The translations under genes were made by a program, and so were the position numbers. From positions 4,694,501-4,758,500 of the forward strand of contig NC_080564.1 of assembly GCF_030253575.1 (NCBI RefSeq): a DNA stretch of 64,000 nt, given 5' to 3'. Origin of the DNA: Rhododendron vialii (Eukaryota > Streptophyta > Magnoliopsida > Ericales > Ericaceae). Of the stretch, positions 24,344 to 46,300 are shown piece by piece (position 1 is the first letter of the stretch; every line of letters begins with the position of its first letter). Below the pieces are notes generated by a model. It saw only the letters and a list, made by a program, of their open reading frames with translations, was not told the origin of the DNA and made no database searches.

Positions 24344-27300
24344 TCAGAGTTTAAGCCACTTTGGCTTAGCAGGTTTCTTGTCAGCAGGCTTTCTCTCCGG
24401 GACTGCGGGGGAGGAATTGGCCGCTGCAGGTTCCAGGGCAGCTTCAACTGGCTCCTGTTGTTCAGGGATGAGTTCCAAACCTTTCAAAGAAGAGACATCC
24501 TCTTTTAGGTATGAACCTGATACGGTGGGACCATTGCCTCCTGGGAATAGAAAAGCCGCAACATCATTATGTTAGGGAATTGCCAATTGTTATATGATAT
24601 GGAGGATAAGCAGAGAATAATGCTCTACTTGGATCTTCCAAGGTTGTATTAGATCAAAGATTTTCTGAGAGGCTTGAGGAGGGAAAAAATAGAAAGTTCT
24701 TTCCTTCACTTCTTTACAGCGTATTGCCTTAAAAAGAACCTCAAAATACATACTAGATCCAAACACACCATAAATGTAGTGGGAAAGGAAGCGGAAATGG
24801 AAAAGAGAGAGAAAGAAAAGGGTGTGAAAGAAGTCCAGCACTTGTGCTTCTTTCCCTTCCCTTGACAAATCCAAGAGCCTTTCTTAAGCATAAACGGAGG
24901 AACACTAGCCTTGTCCCTTGTTCAAGTGGGCATGCTCACATGGATATAATAACCGCCTCCAGCTTCAAGAATCAGAATCTAACCATATTCACAAGAAGCC
25001 CAATTCTAATTCCAAACAGCTAATGATTATCCATCTTTGACGAACCAAAGTATAAAAAATGCGGGAAAAAATGGCCAAAAGAGGCAGATGACTAAACTCC
25101 AGTTACTCTACTGTGCAGAAATATATTGTGGTTAAGCCTTAGATACTTAAGAGAGAAACAGTCTAAGACCAATTAGATTCAAAAACTATGTACGGATAGC
25201 CAGGCCATGCCTCGGCATCATCAATCTCAAAATCTTTCTTAATAAACTAAGAAACATGGTCAAAATTCCAATGGATAATTCGAGATTTACAACTCGAAAG
25301 GAAATATATCACACAAAACTCGTGACCACCCCCAAAAAATTGGGGGTCAGTTGACAGTGCTGGATAGGTCAATATGCATTTGAGATTGGTGATCTTACAG
25401 ACGACTCCACCAACGAGAGAAATTTTAGTTGACATAAAATGCATAAATACTGCAGTGGAGGTAAATAACAAATCCTATCTGATAGACATGGTATCGTGAA
25501 CAATTTTGTCAAAAAGAAAAGATGGAAAACTGGAACTCAGAACTAGTTTACAGACAAAATCATTGAAGGTTGAAAGCAAATCATTGAAAGGCAACAAATT
25601 ACAAAGAAACAAAATCTAGATGTGCATACTAACCGTTTGGTAGGTCATAAGAGAAATAAACAATTGCTCCAGGGATAAAGCCAGCAGAGTAAAAATCCTG
25701 TGACATGTCCTTTACGTGCTTTTTCGGAGGAGTTGTATCTAAAAAGTACAAATTCTTGAGTCAACATTTTATGATATCGAAGGACTTTCAACAAAAGAAA
25801 GAAGTTTTCCAATAAGCGTGTGCTTACATATATAAAATGGCAGTTCTGGTTGGGCAATTACTTTCTTAAGAAGATCAACTAAGCTCTGGATAGTCTCTGA
25901 TGGATGAAATGTGGCCTCCAATGTGCAATTATCAGGGAAACGTACTCTAATCACAGCCTACATTATGCAAAATGAGCAGATAAACTTAATTTATTTCTTT
26001 CCCCCACTTTTGTGCGAGTCTGTAACAAGTAAATATTAAGCAGATAAAACATCATGTGACATAGAACCCTCATCTAACACGTACCTTAGTTATCCTTGAT
26101 CTGCGAGCAGCCTCTTCTGCTTCTCGAATTTTTCTTGTCTTCAAGAATTTATCTGCTCATAATTCCAGGAGTATCCAACAGTAAAACTCTAATAAAGACA
26201 TTTGCTCCAACGCAATGAACACCTCCACCCCACTTCAGGGGAAAGAAAAACATCTGCTCAATCATTTGCTCTACTGTATGCCCTAATTCTGATATATTTA
26301 CAATTTTATACTTCTTTACCTTCCTTTTTGGTAGCCAAAACCCGGTAATAATCCTCTGCAGTGAACTCATAGAAGTCATCCCGCTCCTCTGCCAATCAAA
26401 GTAAAAAAAAGTTCAATGTGGCACTCAAAAACTATCTATTCCAAGATAATTTGACAGTTCACGACTCAAGGATGAAACTTGAAGTGGTCCATACCACTAC
26501 TGGGCACGTCCATGGACGTTGGAGAAGCAGCTAAGGTTTCAAACACACGAATTTCTCGTCCATATTTTTGCTTTGCAGCTTCAAGCTTAATCTGACATCA
26601 ACGAGCAAAGTTGCCACTAGTTGACATCACCAGCATTTATCGAAAAAGCCAACAAAGAGCCCAACCTTGTACGCAGAAATATAGCAGTTTATCCAAGCAA
26701 CTATAAATTAACTCTTATCTTTTCTCACTTTAATAATAAATCTCCACAAAACTAAAAAAGTGCCCGAAGGGTCGACCACACTACCAAAGAACCATAAAGA
26801 AAGGAATAAATGGTTCTTTTTTTTTTTGAGATAGTTTATCCTTGCCATCAACCATAATCGAATCAGGGCTCCAGGCACCATACCCATCTTTCAAACATTA
26901 AAGAGGATCCAAAATTTCTCTCATAGAGGATCCAAAAATTCTTACTGCAGCAGCAATACCATGCAGCCACGCACATCTGTGTTACATGAACTCGGCCATT
27001 CAGGTATATGTCTAGGTGTAGTATTCATTTATTCTCATGTCAATGACTAGACATGGGGAAGCTGCAAAGACTCGTGCTTATCAATTATGGCTTTTATGCA
27101 TATTTCTGCAGTAAATTTCAATACTAGTTAAGTTTACCCCACTTGGAGACTGTGCATCCATCATAGCCATCCCTTTCGCTCACAATAGAGTTTTGTGTCT
27201 CAGTTAAATTTCAAATTCTTGTCACCTCTTCTTCATTCATGAAATTCCCTAAACTCCACCCACCAGGCTCAACAGATCATCATGCAACACCACCATTCCC

Positions 27301-28816
27301 ATTCCCACTCCCCTTCCCTCTTGGTCTTCAAAACCATGTTTATCTCAACACTACATTCAACCCTACATCCAAATTCAACCACACTTGCAAGTTGCATGCT
27401 AACCATATTCGTCCCACGGGCTAATGCGATGTGTATCATAGTTAAGTAACTAGGTCATGCTCAACTACCAACAAGAAACTAGGTTCGAAACGACCAAGAT
27501 AGACAACAGCAATGCCGTCGACAAACAAACTAAAAAGAACACCCTTTCTCGCTGCAAGTTCAATCAAATCCAATGGTTAAGGATTGACCTTGAAGAGGTT
27601 TCCAAGTTCAGTGGTGGAGTCAAGATTTTCAATACCTAACTAATATGGTCTTTTCCTATACGCTAGTAACAAAATAGTAATATGGTCTTTACCTACAATA
27701 TTTTGTAAGTTAGTTTTCACATAAATGAACCACGGTGACACCGGAGTGTCCTGACGCATCGCTTCAAAATAGTTGCAAATTGAATACAACAAGGATTAAT
27801 ATGAAAATAAGTGCCGTCAATATCTTTTATGAGTTTTTAGACTTATTTTGTGTCTTTTCATTCCTCTAGAAGTCCTTTTTTTAGTTCTTTTCAGTTTCCT
27901 AACTGTCTTTTAAGTTCACAAGAGTCTACCTAGTTTTTAGTAGTCAAAGTCTTAGTCTTATTAATGATCATCTTGAAAATGTTATTTGTTTTCTTTATCT
28001 ATGCTTGGAGGGTTGTTCCAAGTAGTCTATAAATTATATTGTTATGAATGAAATGGCAGTTTTGGAGTGTTGAATTAAAATAGCATTTGGCTTGTGAGAA
28101 GATAATTCTTCTTGTAACTCTTATCCTTCGGTGGATTCCGATAAGTGGCGAGTTCCCCGTTTCTGTATCTCTTAGGTGGATTCCTTCGAGTGGTGAGCGG
28201 TTCCCTAGCCCTGTATCCCTAGTTAAATCCTCGGGTGGTGATATCTTATCCCGTTGGTTTTCTAACTTGGGTGGTGAGCGATTATCCCTTTTTACTTTTC
28301 TTCTGTCCCATTTGAAAAATCCGCCGCCACACGGGGGTCAATTCTGTAGCTACTACATAGTTCATATTCGAAGTTAAAACGGATGGGCATAATACTTTAT
28401 CTACCCCGTTTGTCAGGCATTATGGGTTCAACCCCATATGCATTACCCGATTCGTATTAGTGGGTTAGATGTCCCTGCAGGAAAACCTAGCTGACTTCTT
28501 ATCCCAGCAGGAGAATCAGCTGAAACAACCGAGACAAAGTTATAAGCTAATAACCCAATTCCTCTTACTTCCACACGAAGTAGAACTATAACTAGTTCCC
28601 CCATTCTTATCGGATACCCAAATCAACCCATCAACGATCTGCTGTAGAAAACCTAAATCATCAAACAAACTACAAATAAAAGCAGTTTTAACGAATCGAG
28701 AACAAGTAACCAGAGGAAGAAATCGAGATTGATACCTTGGCTGCTTCGTCCTCCATCGGATCAATCGGGGTGAGTCTCCTCCGCTTCAGAGTTGAGGGAG
28801 AACCTCCTACTCTCAT
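24344..28816 (-). CDS. PUX1: plant UBX domain-containing protein 1 (CDC48/p97 adaptor)
   Basis: Seven minus-strand exons: 28816-28736, 26591-26495, 26388-26320, 26152-26085, 25957-25828, 25738-25634, 24540-24344. All are GT-AG and in phase, giving 248 residues (Arabidopsis PUX1 251). PUX1 binds CDC48 and promotes its hexamer disassembly. The N-terminus carries the family motif TLKRRRL (9-15), then KQKYGREIRVFETL and DDFYEFTAEDYYRVLATKK. The basic linker LKTRKIREAEEAARRS precedes the UBX fold at about 106-183 (IRVRFPDNCTLEATFHPSET, DLLKKVIAQPELPFYIYTTP, SAGFIPGAIVYFS). The C-terminus ends KPAKPKWLKL, as in the family. Intron 1 is 2.1 kb and repeat-rich. The gene is divergent from AUG6. Confidence 0.96.
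27790..28370 (+). repeat. possible LTR-derived fossil in PUX1 intron 1
   Basis: The stretch has the texture of a plant LTR: an AT-rich part with a CTATAAATTATA box near 28026, then a G/T-rich part with recurrent GGTGGATTCC and GGTGGTGAGCG words. No internal coding region was recognised and no end repeat or target duplication was found. It may be a degraded solo LTR of unknown family, or just an unclassified repeat. Confidence 0.25.
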
Positions 28817-30441
28817 GAGCGAATAAAGCAATTGCGATTTTCCCGAATCACTTTTTCCACCGCTCGACTGGTTTGTATTTTTACGGATTCGCCGTAGCAC
28901 GTGACGTGCACGCTTATGACTGTTTTCTCTGGTTAATTACTTCTTTCGTCCTTGAACTATTATAGAATTTGTTAATTCGTCGCTTAACTGTCAATTAAAC
29001 TTCTGTAGCCCCTCGACTATGCTGGCTGCGTTCTTTTAAACTTAATTTATTCTTCCACACAAACTTATTTTCCATCCTTAAACTTAACTTATTTGTAATT
29101 GTGAGTGTGTTAGGCAGCTAAATTTAAATTTAGAAGAATGCATGAACTTAACTTATTTTCATTTAAGTTTCAAAAGGGAAGAAAAATTAAGTTAAGTTTT
29201 AAAAGAATGCAGCCGGATAGGTTTTATTGAAGTCCAATTACTGATGTCGTTTCCAATCTGCTAACTATTTGGACAAAAAATACGCATAAAAATCAAAGAC
29301 TTTACCTAGATAGCGTTTATACCGAAAAGATCCTGTTCCGCTAAGAGAAATAAATACTTATTTTTTAAATTAGAGACGATGCATTATGAAAGAATGACAT
29401 GCCTCGTAAATAAAAAAATAAGTACTTGAAGAATAAAAATCTTAGCAGTATGGGTTAGCTACTTCAACTTGAATTGTAGTGGTAACTATTTATCTCATAG
29501 CGCGAGTTTTGAACATCATTTATATCAAAACTTTTGTCCATTTTTTCTGTTTGCCGCCCCTCTCTTCCCGTAAAATCATTGTCCATGCAAAATAGTTTTT
29601 GGAAAATGAATAGATTGACATGGTAATTTCTTTAGCTACCAAGTGAACATTACCTCAATTGGATGAGGTCTAATGCCAATAAAGCTAAGGGTATATATGA
29701 GAATGCATATATTATGTACATATGAGTTTTGTGAAGTCCATCTTGGGTCCCAAAAAAATTATTTGAACCGTGCCTTTATTTTTAAAATATTTTTTATGGA
29801 GTCTTGCAAAAAATTAGCACAATCAGATATTGATAAAGATTTTTTCTGAGTTTGTAAGGATCATACTATGTAATTGTTGAGTTTGTCCTTATGCATTCCG
29901 ATTTTTTTTTTTACTTATACCAGATTGAGCTGATTTTTTACAGGTCTCTATAAAAAAATATTTTATAAATAATGGGCGATTCGGATAATTATTGTAGGAT
30001 TCAAGATGGATCATACAAAATCCATATATATATATATCTATATATATAATATGTACAATGTATTTGTATCTATAACAGTACTCGTCTAATGCATTCACCC
30101 CTCCCTCGATAACAGTATTACTTTTGTTTTCGTGCAATTTGAGCTGAAAGATTGCACGGAAAAATTATAGCCATTCAAAATCTGGGAACCGGCATCATCA
30201 CCATGATAGCCGGGTCGATCACGCCGTTAGATTCAGCCCCCAACCTACCATTTCAAAATCCCCAGTGGCCCACCACGGAAAAAAAAAAAAAAAAAACCAA
30301 AAAAAACTCCAAAATTCAAAAAAACCAAACACAGAGAAAGACGAGAGAAGAAGGAAGCAAAATTGGAAACTGTAGATAGAAGTGGAGAGAGAGGAAATCT
30401 AGAGAGAGAGAGAGTGGGAGGGGGGAAGGGAGGGTGATCTG
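28817..30441. promoter_or_regulatory. 1.6 kb intergenic region between divergent PUX1 and AUG6
   Basis: Both genes start from this interval in opposite directions. It holds a small MITE (29024-29214), a TATATA-rich tract (about 30026-30047), a strong hairpin (30189-30213: CCGGC-ATCAT, loop CACC, ATGAT-A-GCCGG), and a poly-A and GA-rich stretch (30280-30418) that probably forms the AUG6 leader. A shared promoter is possible but not shown. Confidence 0.4.
29024..29214. mobile_element. small MITE of ~191 bp
   Basis: The left end GGCTGCGTTCTTTTAAACTT is mirrored by AAGTTTTAAAAGAATGCAGCC on the right, with imperfect inverted similarity continuing inward (AAACTTAACTTATT words). There is no coding capacity. 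I could not identify a convincing target duplication, so the superfamily is open (hAT-like ends are plausible). Confidence 0.55.
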
Positions 30442-38874
<8,433 letters not shown>

Positions 38875-39536
38875 AAGTCAAATTGTGGGCAGGCCCAGTG
38901 TTGTATTTTCCAGGAGACATATCAGTCGCTGCTAACTTATCTATCAATTGTTCAGTTGAGATTTGAGATGTTCTTCACACCATTTGTTTCGTGTACGAAA
39001 TAGCAGTCATACAAATCTGAGTGTCTTCTTTCAGACCATTTCTGCCCTCCCACGATGTGGCACTTTCTGCATCCAGTGTTCAGGATTGGAGAGGGATGGT
39101 CATTTGCAGGATGCTGTACATTTCCGGACATGAAACTATATCGTGCCAACTGTTTCAGTTGTTGGAGGCTAAAAATCACTGACGGGGGGCTTTTGGTTAT
39201 TTGACTACGAAGGGTTAGTAAAAGATCTGGGAGATCTTACAATTCCCATAGTTTGCCCCCATGGTGTTCCATGGCAAAGTTTTCATTGTTAAACTACCTG
39301 TATTGGTAGACTCTCAAGGGGCATTGTCGAAGAACTAATCTATTTGTATTTGTTGTTGTTATATAATAGATTCAATTTCAATTCAATAAAATGTGAATAT
39401 TTACTATCTACAATCTTGACTGTTTCAATGTACTTTTTTTTCACCTTTTTTTTGAATTTGCAATTGGGTCTTAATCTTTTTTAACTTCTGACCACCTTTT
39501 TTTTTATATAATTAAATAGCTACTGCGTAGCATAAA
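38875..39536. other. AUG6 3' UTR and downstream flank
   Basis: Sequence after the AUG6 stop, with an AATAAAATG word near 39387 as a candidate poly(A) signal. No other gene was seen. Confidence 0.45.
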
Positions 39537-40140
39537 TTAAAAGTTGTTCGTACACATTCTGAGGGTAGCAGCTCCTAAAACATCGTTAAGCAAACCTAGT
39601 ACAAATTCTGGAGGTTCACAAAAGATAGTACTAGTAAAATTCCATTCTGTTTTGACCAAAAAAACGAAAAACAAAAGATAGGAAATGCTTTGCCATTGGT
39701 GCTGCATGTGTTGCTTGCTAGGGCATCCGCGCAACTATTTCCTTCTCGGTAGACATGATCTATTGTTTGCCACTAGGAGCTCCGTCATCAGCAACCTGCA
39801 ATCAGGTACGAGGTTACTAAAATTCCACTTTGATTCCTTGTACCTGCCAATTGCAGACCGTCTCTCATAGCACATAGTTCCGCTGCAAAAGGGCTAACCT
39901 AACGAATGTTAGGATGAAAACCCGTTACCCAAGTGCGATGAGTATCACGAATCAAACCTCCAGCCATAGCTAACCCAGAGTCGCTTCGGACAGCCCCATC
40001 CGAAGCCCTCCATAGGTGGAAACCACCTAATCCAATTTTGCTGCAGGATTGTTTTATGTTCTTGCTCATAACCACATGCTCCCATTTCCACAGTTTCTGT
40101 AAAATAATATGAGAGAATAAATATTTTGTTGAATTAAATC
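39537..40140 (-). pseudogene. RNase H-like domain fragment (LINE-type RVT_3), broken
   Basis: On the minus strand, conceptual translation across more than one frame gives pieces typical of the C-terminal RNase H of plant LINE-type elements. These are a start with SDSGLAMAGGLIRDTHRTWV, an AAELCAMRDGLQLAG helix, HVYREGNSCADALA, and a C-terminal piece with PPEFVLGLLNDVLGA. No reverse transcriptase lies upstream, so this is a 5'-truncated, decayed copy. A host gene fragment with the same domain is possible but less likely. Confidence 0.65.
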
Positions 40141-40145
40141 TCACT

Positions 40146-40325
40146 ATGCAATGAGCCCTCTATTTATACCTAAGAGGAAGCCTAATCACGGAAGGTAATC
40201 ATGCTAATTAACTATGGAAGAAAATCATCCTAATTATGCAATGAGCCCTCTATTTATACCTAAGAGGAAGCCTAATCACGGAAGGTAATCATGCTAATTA
40301 ACTATGGAAGAAAATCGTCCTAATT
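40146..40325. repeat. two-copy tandem duplication, 90-bp unit
   Basis: ATGCAATGAGCCCTCTATTT begins both copies (40146 and 40236) and they differ at about one base, so the duplication is recent. The unit contains CTATTTATACC. It directly abuts the RNase H fragment. Confidence 0.92.
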
Positions 40326-40486
40326 ATAATCAAATCGCAATCTCAATATCACGATATTATTTATTATATCTATTTATTCAAAATAGAGGAGGAAGGGTGG
40401 GCTGTACCACAAGCCCCTATCACGATATTATTTGTTTCTCGTTATCCATGCCTATCCAAATAAGAAGGGATACCATTAATTTAGAG

Positions 40487-40919
40487 CCAAGTTTATTCAT
40501 GTAATTGGATGTCCAGATTAAGAAAGTTCTTATCCATTCCAAACCCAGATTAGTTGATATATATGCACCCTAACACATGTAATACGCATCTTGACTAATA
40601 CCGAGACCTGAAATAAACAACCACGAACACTTAAACGAGTTAAAAAACGTGTGTTGGAGAAGTTTTTGGTCTCCTACTTTGAATAGAATCAACAACAATC
40701 CCTGGTGAGATGGCTGTTGGGCATTTGCTTGCAATTCCTAGGAGAGATTATTATTTATATCCCACTAAAAAACTTTATTGCCCATCTGTAAAGACTATTT
40801 CTTACACCCACTAACTGACTTTAGGGGCTGTCTTTTAGGAGTAATTTATAGAGCCAAGTTTATTCATGTAATTGGATGTCCAGACTAAAAAAAAGTCCTT
40901 ATCCATTCCAATCCCAGTT
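40487..40919. repeat. pair of ~68-bp direct repeats about 365 bp apart
   Basis: GAGCCAAGTTTATTCATGTA followed by ATTGGATGTCCAGA and TTATCCATTCCAA occurs at about 40484-40553 and 40851-40919. The sequence between has no coding capacity. They could be remnants of the ends of one element; the family is unknown. Confidence 0.6.
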
Positions 40920-41054
40920 TGCAATCAAGCATGGTCGGCAATTGGGTCTTGTTCCTTTCTTTGTAATTACTCCAAGAGCCCACTTTCAATTACTACTAAA
41001 TATCTTTGGTGCTATTCGTGTTACAGCTCTCATGTCCTTTTTTTTTTTTGTAAT

Positions 41055-41265
41055 TCAGGGTATTCGGGTCAGCTTGTGCTAACCTCAAACTAATTTCTAT
41101 AGCCCGTTCTACAGCCGTTTCACACGCGCTTTGCACATAGGGGTGCAGTGGCCCCCAACAGTTGCTGGCAAGAATAATCAAGTTTGAGACCTTAAGGGGG
41201 AGTGAACCCCTAAGTCCCGGGGCAAGCCAAGACTACCACGCCAAGCCTGGCCTGGGGTTCATGCC
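41055..41265 (+). repeat. SINE-like element
   Basis: The head GGGTCAGCTTGTGC and a downstream block GAGACCTTAAGG with AACCCCTAAGTCCC match the order seen at 5353-5462. A T-run precedes it (41038-41049). Target duplications were not identified. Confidence 0.45.
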
Positions 41266-41540
41266 CTAATTATTACCCCTACTTTTATTTGCCTTTGCAG
41301 GAGTTGAATTATCTCCAAACCTATTATTCTTCCATCTTCAGTTGGTTATTCTATCCGGATAAGGATGATACCTACCTCCTATTACTGTAATCAGTCATCC
41401 ATGAGGATTAGTGAATTACTCCAGTATTCAAGGGATTAGGGATTCATGACTTGAATCATGGAAAACTACTGCTCACCGAAAACTTGGTCAAAGTTTTACT
41501 TGGTCAGTTGGTTGCAGTGAGATTGTAAGTTTATTTCCAT

Positions 41541-41594
<54 letters not shown>
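41541..41594. repeat. (TG)n(AG)n compound microsatellite
   Basis: Seven TG units and then about 20 AG units, intergenic between AUG6 and the PP2A subunit gene. Confidence 0.92.
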
Positions 41595-41597
<3 letters not shown>

Positions 41598-42077
41598 ATC
41601 TTTGTTGATCGATTGAGTCTGGGTATTTGGATAGCATAAATTCCTCTTCCAGTGTAGGACAAAAAACAAAAAAAAAAACTCTCAATTTGCGAATGTCTAC
41701 TAAGAAGTTCCATTGAGGTAAATTAAATTTCAATCCAATTTAAAATCATTAACGTTTTGACCTAGATCAATAATAGCATCTCCAACGAGTGACTCAAATC
41801 TTTTGTTGACTCCCAATGATCATAAAAGCCAAATCATGTAGTAAGCAACTCATGCCAATTTTAACGGCAACTACCAAATGCTTTGTTGCTTATGGCCTAT
41901 AAGATATGTGTTTAAGATCATGATAGCTCCATTTACTATACAATAATACAAAACTAAAATCTGGTTGAATGAATGATATTGTGGGCGTCAAATTTAAAAT
42001 GTTAAAATTGCCACATAAAAAAAAATCGACTTCTCCCATATGTTCAGTTTGACTAATCGATTTACCGTACGTATATA

Positions 42078-42178
42078 TTTGACTAAGGTTCATATCAAGG
42101 CTCGTTTTCCAAAAATCAAGATGAAAATTTGACTAAGGTTCATATCATGACTCGTTTTCCAAAAATCAAGATGAAAAT
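42078..42178. repeat. two-copy tandem duplication, 50-bp unit
   Basis: TTTGACTAAGGTTCATATCA starts both copies (42078 and 42128) and each ends AAAAATCAAGATGAAAA. Two substitutions are visible between them. Confidence 0.9.
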
Positions 42179-42559
42179 GAAAATGAACAAATCCCTACTC
42201 GGTTTCACTCAACTATCTCATCAGAAATTATCGAGGTTTGAATTGGTCTTTAGCAGAATGGACATTTTCCTCACCATTGATCAGATGATCAACACGCGCC
42301 CAGAAAAGGCGCGTGACTAATGCCTCCTCTATTTCACAAACCATTATTTCCATCTCTACCCTACAGCTTTTACACAGAATAGCAAGAAAATGGGGCACTT
42401 GTGTAGATTTCAAGGGTTATTTTAGTAAAAATATCCACTATCTGGAAAAAACCAAGAAAGAAAGAATAAAAGAAAGTCGTAGAAAGAACACGAGGAAGAA
42501 AATAAACATTCTATCGAACCAAAAGCTCAACAGAATCAACCACCACTGGAAGGGATTGC

Positions 42560-43378
42560 TCTTTCTCTAACCCAATATTTGTAATCTCTCCTCTCTCTAC
42601 ATCTATTTTTAGTTAAGTGCGTAGGAGTTGTATGATTTGATTGTCGTTCGACTTTTAGTTTGGCTTTTTCTGATCTTGATTTTTGTTGTAGGAGACTCCT
42701 GATCAAGAATGCTATCTGGGTCCTGTAGATCATGCCCAGATCTCGTTATTTATTGATCTAGCCGAATAAAAGATCATTTTTTGCTAATCTCTAGAGGAAA
42801 AAAAGGAGGTGAGTTTTGCATCTGAGTTTGTCTCCTTTATAAGGTAGAGACCAGTGAACATATCGAAGCCAAATATTTTTTAGTTCAATTTTGAGATTGT
42901 TGGAGAATTGGTGGCTTTATTGTGATTTGTACTCTATATTATCATCTGGGTTCCTGTTTAATTTGAATAAAGACGTTTTATTTGTGAGTAATTAAGCAAT
43001 TTTTGTTCTTAAAGGATCGTTAGGAAATTTCAAAAGTTACTTTGAACCCTTCTTGACAAGGCTTTCTGCATTGCGGTTTCCTTCACATGAGTTAGGTTTG
43101 ATTGTTTTTCCAGATGAGAAGGGGATTCATCCACTTAGATTGGAACTATCATCAATAGCAGGTAGCAGGCATGCTATTTGTTGACAGCGGGGAGGATGAG
43201 AAGCCGATATGATGGATTGGATAGTACAGGCTTAAAACTGGTTTAGTTGAAATGGGTTCTTCTAGTTTATGTGATATTATTGCCATCCTTTATCACTCAT
43301 GACATGAAGCTCTGAGAACTATCTTGTTCTATATTAGTTTCTTATGTGAGGAAAACTTTGCGGGTTGTCATTGAAGTT
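42560..43378 (+). promoter_or_regulatory. probable 5' leader with intron(s) of the PP2A B' gene
   Basis: The stretch lacks coding content but contains plausible acceptors (TTTTGTTGTAG near 42692 and TTTTTCCAG near 43113) and stretches of balanced composition. Plant B' genes commonly have leader introns. Exact exons cannot be fixed by eye. Confidence 0.35.
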
Positions 43379-46300
43379 ATGATCAAACAAATACTTAATA
43401 GGCTCCCCAGGAAGCCGTCTAAGTCAGCAGAAAATCGCGATGGGGGAACCTCTACCTCCTCTTCAAATGCTTCTTCCAGTTTACGAAGCGGTGATCTAGC
43501 AAGCAATCCGTATGGGAACTGGAACGCGGCATCTCTTTCTGGCCAGAATCCTACTTCAAATTCAGGAATAAGTCATGGAAATAGTAAGTTTCCTCAAGCT
43601 TTAAACTCAAAGCCGAATGGCAATTCAACAGTTACCTCCTATGAGTTATTGCCTAGTTTCCGAGATGTTCCAAACTCTGAAAAGCAGAGCTTGTTCATCA
43701 GAAAGCTGAACCTATGCTGTGTCGTGTTTGACTTTTCTGACCCAACAAAGAATTTGAAAGAAAAGGAAATAAAGCGACAGACTTTGGTAGAGCTTGTTGA
43801 TTATGTCACTTCTGCTGATGGGAAATTCACAGAACCTGTTGTGCAAGAAATGGTGAAGATGGTGTCTGTAAACTTGTTCCGGACACTCACTCCTCAGCCT
43901 CGTGAGAACAAAGTCTTAGAAGCTGTTGATATGGAGGAGGATGAGCCGATGATGGAACCGGCATGGCCTCATTTGCAAATTGTATATGAATTCTTCCTGA
44001 GATTTGTGGCATCACCAGGGATGGATGCAAAATTGGCTAAGCGCTACGTTGATCACTCTTTTGTCGTAAGGTTGTTGGATCTTTTCGATTCCGAAGATCC
44101 TAGAGAAAGGGAATACTCGAAAACTGTTTTACACCGGATTTATGGGAAGTTTATGGTGCACCGTCCATTCATTAGGAAAACGATCAACAACATATTTTAT
44201 CGTTTCATTTTTGAAACCGAGAAGCATAATGGAATTGCAGAGCTGTTAGAAATATTGGGCAGTATAATTAACGGATTTGCTTTGCCACTGAAAGAAGAGC
44301 ACAAACTCTTCCTTGTACGTGCACTGATTCCACTCCATAAACCGAAATGCATACCTATGTACCATCAGCAGTTATCCTATTGCATCACACAATTTGTGGA
44401 GAAAGACTGTAAGCTTGCAGACACTGTTATAAGGGGCTTATTACGGTATTGGCCTATCACAAATAGTTCAAAGGAGGTCATGTTCTTAGGTGAGCTGGAG
44501 GAGGTTTTAGAAGCGACTCAGCCTCCGGAGTTCCAGCGTTGTATGGTACCCTTGTTCCGGCAAATTGCTCATTGCTTGAGCAGTTCACACTTCCAAGTAG
44601 GTAGTTTTCCTAATATTACCGTAATTTTTGATCTCATCTTTGTCCCTAATTATTTTATCAATACTTTTTACTGGCATTGGTAATCCTAATTCTTCTCCTT
44701 TTTAATTTCAAATACCATTTACGTATAGCAACCTCTATGATTCATACTTATATGGTTATATCCCATGGGGAACTGTGTGTTTGTGCATTTACTATGGCAT
44801 AAGGTCTATTCTTGATGTGATGTGTAGCTATATAATGGAAGAGAATTTTGACGTTGTGTAACATGACAACCTCACTGGGAATTATTAAAACAGAAACTTC
44901 ATGGATCATACATTAGAAAATTGATGATCATGTCTTACCCTGAAGGTAAATATGGAGAGATAATGTCGTCTTCCGAGCATAGGATTACATCTTGCCCAAA
45001 TAAGAATAGATTTCACCACCTTTTCTAATCCTGTTTGGATTCCACAGTGTCCATATTCCTTCCAACTTGGTTACGAGAGGAATTTTTTCATTCCTTCTCT
45101 TTCAAATAGGATATAAAAAACAATGCAAAAATTGTAGAAAAGTGCTCACACAGGGTCAGTGGGATCACAAGAGAGCAGTGAAAAGTGAAAACGTATATAT
45201 ACCCAAGGGAGTCTGGAGATTACAATCTTTTCAAAGGCTAAGTCAAGGCTCGCATCAAGGCTAGGCTACAGGAAAATGCCTTGAGGCCTTCTAGTTTGTG
45301 CCTTACCCTTCAAAAGCTTACAGTTGGTTGATGGGGCATTCGCACAAGGTGCGCCTTTCCGGCGTATTTGGGCATTGTAAAGAGGCATACACTTTTTCGT
45401 AATGGCCTATAGATCTTCACACTCTCACCCTCTCTCTCAACCTGTCAATCTTTGCTTAAAGTGAGAGAGTACCTATTTAGGTAGTATATGTTTCTAGATT
45501 TAGTAGCTTTTACTTAGCATTGTTATCGCACTCATTTTTTTTTCTCCAAGTTTGAAATTGGGTTCGCTCGCTTGTTACATAAACAAACCAAGCTTGAACA
45601 TCTTTTTGAAGCTCGTGTCGAATCAAGCTTGAACAACCTACTGCTCGGCTCATTCGACTTATGATGTTTAAAAAGTTCAAGATACTCGAGATCGGTTTGT
45701 GATCAGCTCAATTAAAGCTCGTTCGAGATCGGTTCGTCTCTTAAACAAGCCAAGCTCAAACATATGTTTAAAGCTCATTAAGTTTTCAAATCAAGCTTGA
45801 ACAATCAACTGCTTGGCTCGTTCGGTTTGTTTATCAGCCTTGTCTGAATGCGTGCTAAAGTTCTGAGTGCTGCATCTTCTCCCCAAGACAATTTGGTGCT
45901 GTAGAAAGGTATGTCTAGGTAACTAAGTAAGGGTTAGAAAGGCATGTCTAGGGTAAGGGTTACTTGGTCCTGGATATTTTTATGGTTCTTAAAAGCACAA
46001 ACTTTCTTAGAGTGGGAAGCAAGTTTCTGGTATAGGACGGGCTGCAAGTTTCCCTACAATAATTAACGTGCAAAAAGTTATGGCTACAGTCGTGTTTGAC
46101 TATGTGGTACGTTTTAGTAGATTCTGTATGATGATGGTCTGTTTTCTGTAGGTGGCTGAAAGGGCTCTGTTTTTATGGAACAACGATCACATTGACAACT
46201 TAATCAAACAAAATCGCAAGGTTATTTTGCCAATTATATTTCCTGCCTTGGAAAAAAATGTGACAAAACACTGGAACCAGGCGGTTCAGAGCTTGACATT

